Shown in pieces: positions 10,415 through 20,560 of a DNA stretch of 64,000 nucleotides. The notes beneath the pieces were generated by a model that saw only the letters and a program-made list of their open reading frames with translations, did no database searches and was not told where the DNA came from. Position numbers and translations under genes: made by a program. The stretch is from Manihot esculenta (lineage: Eukaryota; Streptophyta; Magnoliopsida; Malpighiales; Euphorbiaceae): the NCBI RefSeq assembly GCF_001659605.2, contig NC_035176.2, forward strand, positions 19,423,122 through 19,487,121, in the 5' to 3' direction. Within the stretch, counting starts at the first letter, position 1. The number at the start of each line of letters is the position of its first letter.

Positions 10415-11266
10415 CTAGATCCTGCTTATTGCACATGGACTGTTAGCAAAGGTACCAGGTACCGGAGGCACAAGGTATTGCGATGGCGTCTGAGGAGTCG
10501 CCGTTGGAACCTGTGGTGAGGACTTCGGCGGCCGAAGGTTGGTGGGGCTTGGCGGCCGAAGGGTGGTGAAGTTCGGCGGCCTAAGGATGCCTTTTTGCGG
10601 AAGCTGAAAGGGCTTCTGCGACTGGTTCTGCAGTCCCTTATGAAGTGGTGCGATCGCCACCTGTTCTTCCTGTAGTGGTTTGCAGTTCAGCTGCTGGACG
10701 CTGCAGACAGTTTCTATCAATTTCGGCTCTTCATTTTTCAGATCAGACTCCCTACAGAGATCATTGTTTAGCACATCATCATGATTCTCATTAAAAATCT
10801 CTTGACTTAAACAATCAATCATGTCTAAACCATAAACAGGGGACAAATCATCATGGGGTAATTTCATAGCATCATAGACATTGAATTTAATCACTTCCCC
10901 TTCAAATTCCATGGTCAAGGTGCCATCATGCACATCTATTTTGGTTCTGGCAGTGCTCAAGAATGGACGTCCAAGAAGGATGTCTGAAGAAGTACTACAG
11001 TGGTCTTCCTTAGTATCAATCACATAAAAATCCGCAGGAAAGACGAGCTCATCCACTTGCACTAGAACATCTTCGAGCACTCCTTTTGGGTATACCACGA
11101 ATTTGTCAGCTAGTTGAATCACAACTCTAGTGTCTTTCAGTGCACCTGCATTCAAAAAATTGTAAATGGAAAGGGGCATAACATTTATGGATGCACCAAG
11201 ATCACACATAGCCTTCTTAATCCCAACATTCCCTATTTTACAAGAAATTGCAAACATGCCTTTGTC
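10415..11266 (-). pseudogene. Protease region of element B, 3' part (after solo LTR D)
   Basis: The frame opens in solo LTR D and enters B sequence at D-K-G-M-F. It carries the retropepsin-like C-D-L-G-A-S-I-N-V-M-P motif, the L-A-D-x-x-V-V-Y-P-K-G-V-L-E-D-V block and I-L-L-G-R-P-F-L, all matching the proteases of A (2116-4191) and E (44621-45754). The tail (about 10440-10600) is a Pro-rich spacer with three L-R-P-P units coming from repeats of the palindrome-like DNA word TTCGGCGGCCGAA. The frame stops at 10415, about 45 bases before the RT frame, so protease and RT are now out of phase. Family knowledge says this domain matures the polyprotein; as it stands it is broken by the inserted LTR. 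Confidence 0.85.
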
Positions 11267-11271
11267 TTTAC
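11267..11271. repeat. Target-site duplication of solo LTR D (TTTAC)
   Basis: TTTAC here and at 13385-13389. Confidence 0.92.
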
Positions 11272-13384
11272 TGACAGAACGGTTGTCGAAGCCGGTCAAA
11301 ATAATCAATTCAGTTATCAACAATAAAAATACTGTAGACAATGGTGAAAGGATCGTATCCACAGGGAATTGATACTTATTTACCTTCCTTGAGTAGACCA
11401 AATTAAAAAGAGCAGAAAAGAAAAGAAAGTGCAAGTGCATGTAAAGTAAAAATGGGGGGTTTTGAGATTGATTTGATTAAACCAATGATGAAATCAATAA
11501 AGAAAAGCAAATAATAAAATAAAGAGAAAACAAATATGAGAAAAGCTCTAGTTGAAGATTCAGATTCACTTTAGTTGATGGGATTGATCATTGACTCATA
11601 TATTCCTTTGCTTGATTCAATAAATTGGCCATGGAGATTGAAGAAGCTTCTCACATCAATTTTCTCTCTTTTAGATTAAATCAATTAGGGAAAGTCCTCC
11701 AATTAATTACTAATTAACAATTGTCAAAGAACGTCTTTGAGCCTCAGGCCTTTTACAAAAGTCAATCGCATAAAGAAATAGAGAGAACCAATTCTAGTCA
11801 CCCACATGCATGGAGATAACACTAGATCATGCAATTCCTTGGCTTTTACACCAAGTGTTCTTATGTTTGAGCAATCCAAGCAATTACGGACTTAAGATTA
11901 TCCAAACTAACAATATATTACCTTGCAATCAAGAATCAATGTAGATCTAAACAACAAAGCAATAATATCATAAAGCATGAAATACATGAATATTGAAAAG
12001 CAAAAGGTAAAACAATGAATGTCCAAGTCTCTCAATCCAAATTACAACCAAAGCTTCACTTGTTCTTCAACTAGAATAAAAGATTTCAGCCTCTCATGGC
12101 TGAAACAAAAATAAAAATAAAAGAAAAAAGAAAGGTAGAAGAAGAGATGTGAATTCGTAGGTGTCTCCAAGGTGGTGTGTTCCGACCTTGTAGAGGCTCC
12201 TTATGTGGCTTTTTATAGTTGAAAAGTGTTGCCCTAAGTCATACTTACTGCCCAAGAGGTATTTTCTGCCCAAGATGTGTCTGAAAAGGAAAGAATCGCG
12301 CTTTTCGGCTTCAGAAGGAAGGCTGCGCGAAAATGCACTGCGGAAGGAAGTTGGTGCGCGCGGTTTGGTCTCAGAAAGGGAAGGAGGCGCAGATTGTGCT
12401 TCCTAAATAAGTTTAGATGCTGACCTTGCTTCCTAATTAGTGTAGAGGCTGCCCAAGGTGCTGCCCATGCTCAACTTGCTGCCCAAGTTGTTGCAGAAGA
12501 GGAAAGAATCGGACTGCAAGGCTTCAGAAGGAAGTTGGCGCGCAGATTGCCTTCAGAATAGGAAAGGAGCGTACCTTATGCTTGAAAAGGAAGGAAGAGC
12601 GATCCAAGGCTGCCAATAGAGGAAGAAAAGTCGTGGCTTGATGTTCATAAGGAAATATGCACGTACCAAGGCTTTCAGAAGAGGAAGGACGCGTGGATCG
12701 TGCTTCCAGAAGAGGTGGCGCGCGCATGGATTGCAAAAGAGGCAGGAGAATGCAGTCATTAATGTGCAGAAGTGGAAAGATATCTGTCCAGTCTTTCCTT
12801 TTTAGGTGGAGCCTTCGTTTGAATTTTGAATGCTGAATGCAGAAGAGGCAAGTGTGTCTTCATGAGATCTTGCTGCCTAAACAGGAAGATATGACTGCTG
12901 TAGTGTGTGCACATCTTTTGAACAAGGAAAGAAATATCTGCGATTTGAATTTCAAATAATCTTCTGACTGAGATTTCCTTATTTGCTTTTGCTTCTGCAC
13001 TTTCCTCATTTGAAGACTTTCCTTTTCTGAAAACTTGCCTTATTTGAAAACTTTCCTTTTTGGCTTCATGTTCTAAATAAGGCAGGAAAGATTCTGCAGT
13101 TTGAATTTCGGACAGTTTGCTGACTGTGCTTTCTGACACTTTCCTTATTTGGCACTTTCCATATATGAAAACTTTCCTTATTTGGAACTTTCCATATATG
13201 AAAACTTTCCTTTTCTGGAACTTTCCATATTTGGCACTTTTTGGCAGTTTTAAGAGCATTTTCTCCAGATTGTCTCTTTACACCTAATATCTGCAAAACA
13301 TGGTTAAAACCACAAAATTAGGTAGAAAAGGTGTAAATAAACATCAAGATTATCATGATAAAGTGGGCTAAATTATGCTCGTCA
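11272..13384 (-). mobile_element. Solo LTR D, same family as the element B LTRs
   Basis: It starts TGACAGAACGG and ends GCTCGTCA, homologous end to end with the B LTR 21551-23602. It is flanked by a perfect 5-bp duplication TTTAC (11267-11271 and 13385-13389). Removing it rejoins the protease text K-C-K / D-K-G-M-F exactly as in elements A and E. TATA (minus) lies at 12211-12217 and the leader hairpin at 12083-12106. No internal element sequence remains, so it formed by LTR-LTR recombination. Confidence 0.93.
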
Positions 13385-13389
13385 TTTAC

Positions 13390-13995
13390 ATTTGGTTGGG
13401 AGTTCTCTTTTAATGACAGCAGTAACAACCTCACCTACGCTTACCTTTTCCTTCTCTGCAAGCTTCCTTCTGTTGGTACATAGTTCTTTCAGAAATTTTG
13501 CGTACCTGGGAATTTGCTTAACAGCAGCTAGCAGAGGTATGTTGATCTGTACCTTCCTGAAGGTGTCAAGGATCTCCCTTTCTTCTTTTTCTTTCTGTGC
13601 TTTTTCAAATCTCTTTGGAAAAGGTGGTGAAATCTGGAAGCGTACCTGGTGATCATCTTTTTATGCAGGAGGTGTTTCAGGTGGAGGTGGCGCAGGAATG
13701 GTTTCAGCTGAAACCTCTGGTTCTCGCGCATGAATGGTTTCTGGTTCATCAGTCTTGGCATCTTGAAGCTCTTTCCCACTTCTCAACGTAATGGCATTAA
13801 CATTCTCCCTGGGATTGTCCTCTGTTTGAGAAGGTAACTTACCTTGAGTCACAGCTCTGCCTGCTGTTGCATCAATTGCATCATCTTTGCCAACTCACCA
13901 ATGGTAGGGTCTGAACTTGGAAGTGCTGGTTGGGCTTGATTCCTCTGGTAGGTCTGATTGTTTGTCCTGACATAGCTGAGATTGGGGTGGTCTCT
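13390..13995 (-). pseudogene. Gag C-terminus/protease N-terminal part of element B, with stop codons
   Basis: On the minus strand the text runs on from the gag stop with R-D-H-P-N-L-S-Y, then Q-G-K-L-P-S-Q-T-E-D-N-P and I-T-L-R-S-G-K-E-L (13661-13852), then F-P-K-R-F-E-K-A-Q-K-E-K and I-P-R-Y-A-K-F-L-K-E-L, up to the D insertion. The same blocks in the same order occur in A and E. At least three in-frame stops interrupt it (the TAG at the gag end, a TGA after Q-A-E-L, and a TAA after P-P-A). It links gag to protease in the parent family. It is clearly non-functional here. Confidence 0.8.
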
Positions 13996-15084
13996 CTAAC
14001 CTGGATTATATGTGTTAGCATAAGGATCACGTCTTACCTGGTTGTTATATCCCCCAATTGCATTAACGTGCTGGTCTTCTTCTTGAAGTGTAGGACATTG
14101 ATCAGTTGGGTGTCCCACATAGGCACATATACCACATGGCCGAGGTTGCTGAGGCTGTTGAGCTTGGCTAAGGACAAGCTTTTCCATAAGAGAAGTCAAT
14201 TTAGAAATTTGAGAATCTACAGCGGATGTACTTACCTCATGTAATCCTCTTTGCGTTTGCTTTTCTTCCCCATATTGCCTAGATGAGGCTGCAAGAGTGG
14301 AGATCAGCTCCCTCATCTCCCTAGGCGTCTTGTCTGCAATGGATCCTCCATAAGCTACATCAATAAATCTCATTTCTGATGACGACAATCCTCCATAGAA
14401 GAATTGTATGAGGGACCTGTCTGACATATCATGTTGTGGACAACCTATACATAGTCTTTCAAACCTTTCCCAATAGTCATATAAATCCTCAGTTGGTTTC
14501 TGTCTTATGCTAGTGATTTCTCTTATTATGCCAATTGACTTAGATGTTGGGAAATATTTGTTCAAAAAAGTTTGGACCATATCATCCCAAGAAGTTATAG
14601 ATCCAGGTGGCAAATAGAATAACCAATCTTTATCATAGTCATCAAGAGAGAAAGGAAAAGCTTTTAGTCTAACATGATCTTCAAAAATACCTTGAGGTCT
14701 CATGGATGAACAAACAATAGTGAATTCCTTCAAGTGCTTGTGTGGGTTTTCATTTTCTAATCCTCTAAATTTAGGGAGAAGATGAATCAAACCTGTTTTG
14801 AGCTCAAAAGGAACGGTCAGAGGTGGATAGTTGATGCACAAAGCTGCTTGATCACCTATTGGAGCTGCCCATTCTCTCATGGTCCTCTCTCTTGGCTCTG
14901 GGGCCCTTACGGCTGGATTTTCTTGAAGTATTTCCTCACGGACTGCATGTCTGGCATTGGTAGCAGGTGGTGCCACGTTTTCAGCCATTTCCGATGGTGG
15001 ATCTGCGATGGGGAGGGTTTCAGATGAAGGTTCTGTGTAGGAAGCTTCTTCAGGCCAAATGGCTTGCTTCCCTAGTCTCCTGAT
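13996..15084 (-). pseudogene. Gag of element B, main part (after element C)
   Basis: The frame runs from the C insertion joint to TAG at 13996. The longest ATG-initiated part (from 14988) is 330 codons. It has the retrotransposon gag (capsid) block with P-P-L-T-x-P-F-E-L-K, L-P-K-F-R-G-L-E-N, W-L-F-Y-L-P-P-G-S-I-T-S-W and Y-W-E-R-F-x-R-L-C. It ends with one CX2CX4HX4C zinc knuckle (C-G-I-C…H-P-T-D-Q-C), which should bind element RNA. The protein forms the particle in which reverse transcription happens. The true start is at 21500, on the far side of element C, in the same reading frame once C and one CTGAT are removed. The stop replaces a Trp codon in Y-N-P-G-W; element E is broken at the same codon in another way. 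Confidence 0.9.
15080..15084. repeat. Target-site duplication of element C (CTGAT)
   Basis: CTGAT here and at 21439-21443. Confidence 0.93.
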
Positions 15085-15961
15085 TGACGCGGAACCCTAT
15101 GGCACTTAATCCTCAAACCCCGTCGCACCTCTGATATAGATTCCAAGAACGTGGATAAACCACCCTCTATAGCACCCTAAGCTTAGCGAAGCTAGAACAC
15201 TAATAACGGAAGGATTTTGTAGAACGGATCAGAAGAACGCCACAATCGAAATTGATAAGTTGGTCTGATTCGTGATGCAATCAATGAAAGAAGCAAACTC
15301 TCACTCTCTCAAAGAAGGCCGAAATTTGCATAAAGCAAATCTGAATTAAATTTGTCAAAAAAAAACAAAGAGTGTCTGATATAAGAATTTAAGGCCTTAT
15401 TTATAGTGTAAGGCAAAAACCTAAACCTAGTTGGAAAAGGAAAACAAATACTAAGTCAGAATTCCTATCCCAACAGGGAAACAAGCTAAAATAACAAAAA
15501 TAACTGCCAAGTCTTTAAAAACCAACCACATTCTCGTATGCCTCAATAGTTCCAGCAGAAACCACAACCTCAGGGACGAAACCACAACCTGCTTATGGTT
15601 CGGGCTGATTCTCCACTATCTTCCTCCATGATGTGCTCCAAAATTAACTTCCACAAAACACAAAAGTATCTTCGGCTAACTGAATGTCGCGAGCGCGACT
15701 TTGATAATGGTAGCGAGCGCTACAAATCTTCAATTTGCTTCTGTTTCATACATGCATACACCCAGCAACGTAATCAGCTTCGAATGACCTTCAAGTTCCT
15801 TCTCGCACTTATCCCTAGCAATTTCAGTCATCTCTCTTGTAATAAATTCTTGAATATGCAATCCAAGAGTAACGCCGTACTTCCTTGCTTTATTCCTTGT
15901 CAATGGTCCTTGTTGTAGCTCCAAGGGATCCTTGCCTTGCTTCCCATGCTGGTTCACATCA
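15085..15961 (-). mobile_element. 3' LTR of element C
   Basis: Plus strand TGACGCGGAA…TTCACATCA. The polyprotein stop codon is at 15730, so 232 bases of LTR are coding. TATA (minus strand TATAAATAAGG) is near 15403-15415. Confidence 0.93.
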
Positions 15962-18900
15962 TTCTCCCCTTCTTTAAAAAGATTTGTCCTCAAATCTGCA
16001 TCGTCATAAGGAGACAAATCAGAAACATTAAAAGTGGCACTAACACCATACTCACCAGGCAAGTCAATCTTATAAGCATTGTCATTGATCTTCTCCAAGA
16101 TTTGAAATGGACCATCACCACGCGCATCCAGCTTATTCTTCCTTTGATGTGGGAACCTCTCCTTGCGAAAATGCACCCAAACCCACTCTCCAGGAGCAAA
16201 CACCATCTTCTTGCGACCCCTATTCGCATTATCAGCATACGTCTTGTTTTTTTTCTCCATGTTAGCTCGTGCTTTCTCATGCAAAGCTTTCACCAAGTCA
16301 GCTTTCTTCTCTCCATCCACTATAGATCGCAATAACGTACCAAGAGTACGATTCACAACTTCAGTTTGCCCATCTTGGCCCTTCAAATGCTTGAGGGATT
16401 CATGGTCAGTATAAATCACGAACTCCTTTGGCAGCAAGTAATGCTCCCACACGTCCAACGTCCTCACCAAAGCATGTAACTCCTTGTCATATGTAGAATA
16501 ACTCAGTTGTGCACCATTGAGTTTTTCACTAAAATATGCTATTGGCTTCTTCTCTTGCATCAGCACAGCCCCAATACCTACACCAGAAGCATCACATTCA
16601 ATCTCAAAAATTGAATCAAAATTAGGCAAAGCTAAGACAGGTGTAGATGTCAACTTCCCTTTCAAATTCTCAAACGCCTTTTGCTGCTCTTCTCCCCACT
16701 GAAATCCAACCTCCTTTTTGATAATGCTAGTGAGTGGTGCTGCAATGGTAGAAAAATCCTTCACGAATCTTCTATAGAAACTTGCTAGCCCATGGAAGCT
16801 CCTCACTTCAGTCACATTCTTAGGAACAGGCCATTCCTGTATAGCTTTCACTTTCTCTTCATCAACTTCTAATCCCTGTGCACTCACAACAAAGCCAAGA
16901 AAAACAAGCCTATCCATGCAAAATGTGCATTTCTTAAGCTTGGCATATAAGTTTTCTGTTCTCAAAGCTTCCAACACTATCCTAACATGCTCTAAATGCT
17001 CATCTAATGTCTTACTATAGATCAGAATGTCATCAAAATAAACAACAACAAATCTGCCCATATAAGCTCTCAAAACATGGTTCATTAATCTCATAAATGT
17101 ACTCGGTGCATTAGACAACCCAAAAGGCATTACTAACCACTCATATAGCCCATATTTTGTTTTAAAAGCTGTTTTCCACTCATCCCCAGGTTTCATACGA
17201 ATTTGATGATATCCACTCATAAGATCAATTTTAGTAAAATACCTTGCACCATGTAACTCGTCCAACATGTCGTCAAGTCGTGGAATGGGATGTCGATACT
17301 TCACCGTGATCTTATTTACAGCCCTACAATCGACACACATCCTCCACGTGCCATCTTTCTTTGGTACCAGCAAAACAGGAACGGCACAAGGGCTTAAGCT
17401 CTCTCTAATCAAGCCTTTCTCCAACAGCTCCTCCACTTGTCGTTGCATCTCCTTGGTCTCCATTGGGTTACTTCGATATGCTGGTCTATTTGGAATCGTC
17501 GAACCAGGTATGAAGTCGATTTGGTGTTCAACTCCCCTTAATGGCGGTAAACCACTAGGCAGCTCCTCTGGAAACACATCTTGAAAATCCTGCAACATAG
17601 ACACAAAACTAGAAGGCAAATGGTCAAGTGAAACATCAACATTAGTAAACAAAGTTTCTTTATATCTAATGAGCAATAACGGCTGCTCGTTAGATATTGC
17701 AAATTTAAGCTCTCTTGGTTTCGCATAAAAAGTTTGTTTCACCTTTCCTTGGTTTTCTCTCACCAATGGGCCATTTATTTGGTTATTTTCTTTTCTGGCC
17801 TCCTTTCCCAATTTCTTCTCACATTCACTCTCCTTATCATGTTCTCTCGCACTTCCCTTAATTTTTAAAGTAGCACCCCTTTTGGTCGAATCTTGCTTTG
17901 CTTTTTCATGCATCTTCCGATGATCTTCATACACCTCCAACGGTGATAATGGTACAAGAGTAACCAGCTTTCCTTCATAGGTAAATGTGTACCTATTTGA
18001 ATACCCATCATGCTGCGCCTTCCTATCAAATTGCCATGGTCTTCCTAACAACATATGGCCAGCTTGCATAGGAACTACATCACACAACACTCCATCTTTA
18101 TACCAGCCTATAGAGAATGGTATCTTCACTTGTTTAGTAACCTTCACCTCTCCACTATCATTAAACCATTGTAGTCTATATGGATGTGGATGTTTTAAAC
18201 AAGTCAATTTCAGCTTCTCCACCATTGTCTCACTTGCAGCATTGGTGCAACTACCACTGTCAATGATGAGCATACAAACTTTACCCTCAACTAAACATCT
18301 AGTATAAAATATGTTATCTCGTTGCTCTAGACCTTCTTCTTTCACTTGCATATTCAAAGCACGCCTAGCAACTAACATATCACCACGTTCAGCAACCAAC
18401 GCATTCTCAACTTCTTCTTCACACTCATCAACATCATCAAGCATATCATTCATATCATTATTATCACCATCACTATGGTCAGAATCAGAAACTAAACCCC
18501 CATCATCAGTAGCAATCATAACTCTCCTATTTGGACATTGAGATGCAATATGCCCATTTCCTAAACATTTGAAACACTTAATATTTCTACTAGGAGTAGT
18601 ATTAGGAATACCTGACTGCTGCTTATTTGAACCTCCATTCATCCCTTTTCCACTTGTAGGTGGAGGATTGCTCCTTTGGAAGGAATTCTTGAAATCTCCA
18701 CCTTTTGAGGGCAAATCATTTGAAGACCCCTTAAAGGTTGAACTACTTCCTCCCACATTCTGGAACTTCCCATATTTGGTGGAGCTCTTGTTCTTGATTT
18801 TCCTTTCAATCTTCATGGCCTTCTCAACTAACTCTTCCATGGAATTGTAATCATACATTTCCAGCTCACTTGCAATGTTGGAATTTAGACCTCCCAGAAA

Positions 18901-19626
18901 TCTGGACATTAGCCTTTGTTCATCCTCCTCAATGTCAGCCCTGGCCATGGTCATCTCCATCTCCTTGTGGTATTCTTCAACACTCTTACCACCTTGGACC
19001 AGTCTTGCCAACCTATTATACAAATCCCTATAGTAATGAGAAGGAACAAACCTTGTTCTCATTAAGTCTTTCAAGGCCTCCCACTCCGGCACGGGTCGCA
19101 ATCCTTTTCCTCTTCTACTAGACTTGAGTTGATCCCACCAGAATGTAGCATATCCCCTAAATTCCACGGCTGCGATATGGGACTTCTTTTCTTCTGAGTA
19201 ATTATGACACTCAAAAATTTGTTCCACCTTTCGCTCCCATTCAATGTATTCTTCCGCATTGTTATTCCCTTTAAATTCGGGTACCTTCATCTTGATGGAA
19301 CTAAGGTCATTGTCAGTCATAATTTGGTAGTTTTCAGCCACCTCTTCCTGATCACCTCGACCTCCTCTTACTGCTCTCCTAATGACCTCCTCTTCGCCTC
19401 CTCTTGGTAAGATTCGTTGTGGTAATCTCACTGGAGGTGTGGGCTGTTGTACCCTCTCCCTCATCATTAGATTCATGTTCTCTTGTAGGGTGGCCATCAT
19501 TCTTGCCATCTCTTCCATCTTCTCATTACTTTGCTGTATATATGTCTCAAAATTGCTAGAAATTGAGGCAACATCTTTACCATTCCCACTAGTCATGACC
19601 ACAACAGAGAAACTCACAAGAAACAA
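15730..19626 (-). CDS. Gag-pol polyprotein of element C, with integrase deletions
   Basis: This is a 1298-codon uninterrupted frame; the likely start is Met 11 (M-T-S-G-N) or Met 1. Gag spans about 80-300 (E-Y-I-E-W, F-x-x-x-Y-Y, L-x-R-F-L-x-G-L) with a CX2CX4HX4C knuckle at 351-365. A retropepsin-like domain has D-S-G at 456-458. RT spans about 700-930, with Y-F-D-D at 863-866. RNase H begins at about 1005, with D1012, E1049 and D1074. At about residue 1084 the text jumps from the middle of RNase H (L-K-H-L-K-G-Q) to D-G-Q-T-E-V-V-N-R-T, the region of the third integrase acid. A second jump at about 1103 leads to the integrase C-terminal part (G-D-G-P-F-Q-I-L-E, D-L-P-G-E-Y-G-V-S). The zinc domain and both catalytic Asp residues of integrase are gone. 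The last ~77 residues are encoded by the 3' LTR. A Gag, protease and RT source seems possible; self-integration does not. Confidence 0.93.
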   Translation of the reverse strand: MFLVSFSVVVMTSGNGKDVASISSNFETYIQQSNEKMEEMARMMATLQENMNLMMRERVQQPTPPVRLPQRILPRGGEEEVIRRAVRGGRGDQEEVAENYQIMTDNDLSSIKMKVPEFKGNNNAEEYIEWERKVEQIFECHNYSEEKKSHIAAVEFRGYATFWWDQLKSSRRGKGLRPVPEWEALKDLMRTRFVPSHYYRDLYNRLARLVQGGKSVEEYHKEMEMTMARADIEEDEQRLMSRFLGGLNSNIASELEMYDYNSMEELVEKAMKIERKIKNKSSTKYGKFQNVGGSSSTFKGSSNDLPSKGGDFKNSFQRSNPPPTSGKGMNGGSNKQQSGIPNTTPSRNIKCFKCLGNGHIASQCPNRRVMIATDDGGLVSDSDHSDGDNNDMNDMLDDVDECEEEVENALVAERGDMLVARRALNMQVKEEGLEQRDNIFYTRCLVEGKVCMLIIDSGSCTNAASETMVEKLKLTCLKHPHPYRLQWFNDSGEVKVTKQVKIPFSIGWYKDGVLCDVVPMQAGHMLLGRPWQFDRKAQHDGYSNRYTFTYEGKLVTLVPLSPLEVYEDHRKMHEKAKQDSTKRGATLKIKGSAREHDKESECEKKLGKEARKENNQINGPLVRENQGKVKQTFYAKPRELKFAISNEQPLLLIRYKETLFTNVDVSLDHLPSSFVSMLQDFQDVFPEELPSGLPPLRGVEHQIDFIPGSTIPNRPAYRSNPMETKEMQRQVEELLEKGLIRESLSPCAVPVLLVPKKDGTWRMCVDCRAVNKITVKYRHPIPRLDDMLDELHGARYFTKIDLMSGYHQIRMKPGDEWKTAFKTKYGLYEWLVMPFGLSNAPSTFMRLMNHVLRAYMGRFVVVYFDDILIYSKTLDEHLEHVRIVLEALRTENLYAKLKKCTFCMDRLVFLGFVVSAQGLEVDEEKVKAIQEWPVPKNVTEVRSFHGLASFYRRFVKDFSTIAAPLTSIIKKEVGFQWGEEQQKAFENLKGKLTSTPVLALPNFDSIFEIECDASGVGIGAVLMQEKKPIAYFSEKLNGAQLSYSTYDKELHALVRTLDVWEHYLLPKEFVIYTDHESLKHLKGQDGQTEVVNRTLGTLLRSIVDGEKKADLVKALHEKARANMEKKNKTYADNANRGRKKMVFAPGEWVWVHFRKERFPHQRKNKLDARGDGPFQILEKINDNAYKIDLPGEYGVSATFNVSDLSPYDDADLRTNLFKEGENDVNQHGKQGKDPLELQQGPLTRNKARKYGVTLGLHIQEFITREMTEIARDKCEKELEGHSKLITLLGVCMYETEAN
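15962..15976 (-). promoter_or_regulatory. Polypurine tract of element C
   Basis: Minus strand AAAGAAGGGGAGAA, directly against the 3' LTR start TGATGTGAACC. Confidence 0.85.
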
Positions 19627-20180
19627 TTAGTAACTGAAAGAAAGAATTCACAAGTGTTTCGCTCTTACCTCACTATTGCTGATTCTTCGATTGCACTTCA
19701 GAACCAAGGTTCACTCACCAATCTGCCAAGTACGTTCAAAAAGGTAGGATCCTAATCCCTAGACACCTAGAAGACAACTTGACAAGTATCCGGAGGCAGC
19801 ACAAGAACGTTTGCACTACACGATTGAAAACTAAGTATCGAAACAAACAAATGATACTCAGCAATGTAATGGAATTTCAACGCTAGCTCAAAAACAAAAT
19901 AGAAACAAGAGGGCAATAAAATAGACAATTCTGGTCAGAATGTATCAAAACCAACTCGCTCTTGGTAAGCTGATTTATGGACCTAAATCTTCTACCCCAA
20001 ACGCTGGTTTGAAGACACCCCAAGAATGCTACTATACTATGCAATTTGAAATAAAAGAACAGCAGCCCCTCAATGGTGGAAAAAAAATCTGAAGCGAAAT
20101 TTTCACTTAATTGTAACCCACCTAGAACTGATCCTTAATACTTAAATAGCAAGACTAAAAAGAAAATTTTTTTGTTGGAG

Positions 20181-20225
<45 letters not shown>

Positions 20226-20545
20226 CTCACTATCCCCTTGCTTGGGTCTCAAGCAACACCACACGAAATTCTTGAGTGTGTATCAAAAAAAAAAAAAAAA
20301 TTCACTAACAGATTCAGTTCGAAGGGAAATAATGGCTGCTAAAAGAAACCGAATTGCCAAATAACAAAATAGCAAGCAACACAATGATTTTGGATGGACA
20401 ATCCAGGACCTAACAATTGGAATCGAATTGAACAGAAACGAATTGAAGACAATGAACCCTAACGAAATTCGAAACTAAGATACCAAAAAAACGAAAATAT
20501 AACACAGCCCTAGAAAGACAGATAGATAAAGATTTACCTGTTGTT
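19627..20545 (-). other. Untranslated leader of element C
   Basis: This lies between the primer site and the gag start. It contains a run of 39 T (20184-20222, A on the coding strand) and a shorter A run near 20287. I see no protein or other named feature. Confidence 0.75.
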
Positions 20546-20558
20546 GGCTTTGATACCA
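20546..20558 (-). promoter_or_regulatory. Primer-binding site of element C, initiator-Met type
   Basis: Minus strand TGGTATCAAAGCC, two bases inside the 5' LTR. It differs from the usual TGGTATCAGAGCC at one base. Confidence 0.85.
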
Positions 20559-20560
20559 AA

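Noticed and set aside
10415..11440. Hydrophobic N-terminus of the 341-codon frame read as a signal peptide
   Set aside because: The first ~57 residues are solo LTR D sequence read by chance; element B coding sequence starts at 11266.
12759..13296. Lys/Ser-rich frames with K-V-P-N-K-E-S-F repeats (also 7292-7679 and 22878-23454)
   Set aside because: They are made of AAACTTTCC repeats in the B-family LTRs, present in all LTR copies and with no known domain.
15595..15918. 107-codon plus-strand frame found twice (also 21072-21395)
   Set aside because: It lies inside both LTRs of element C, opposite the real minus-strand coding frame. The identity of the copies is due to LTR identity.
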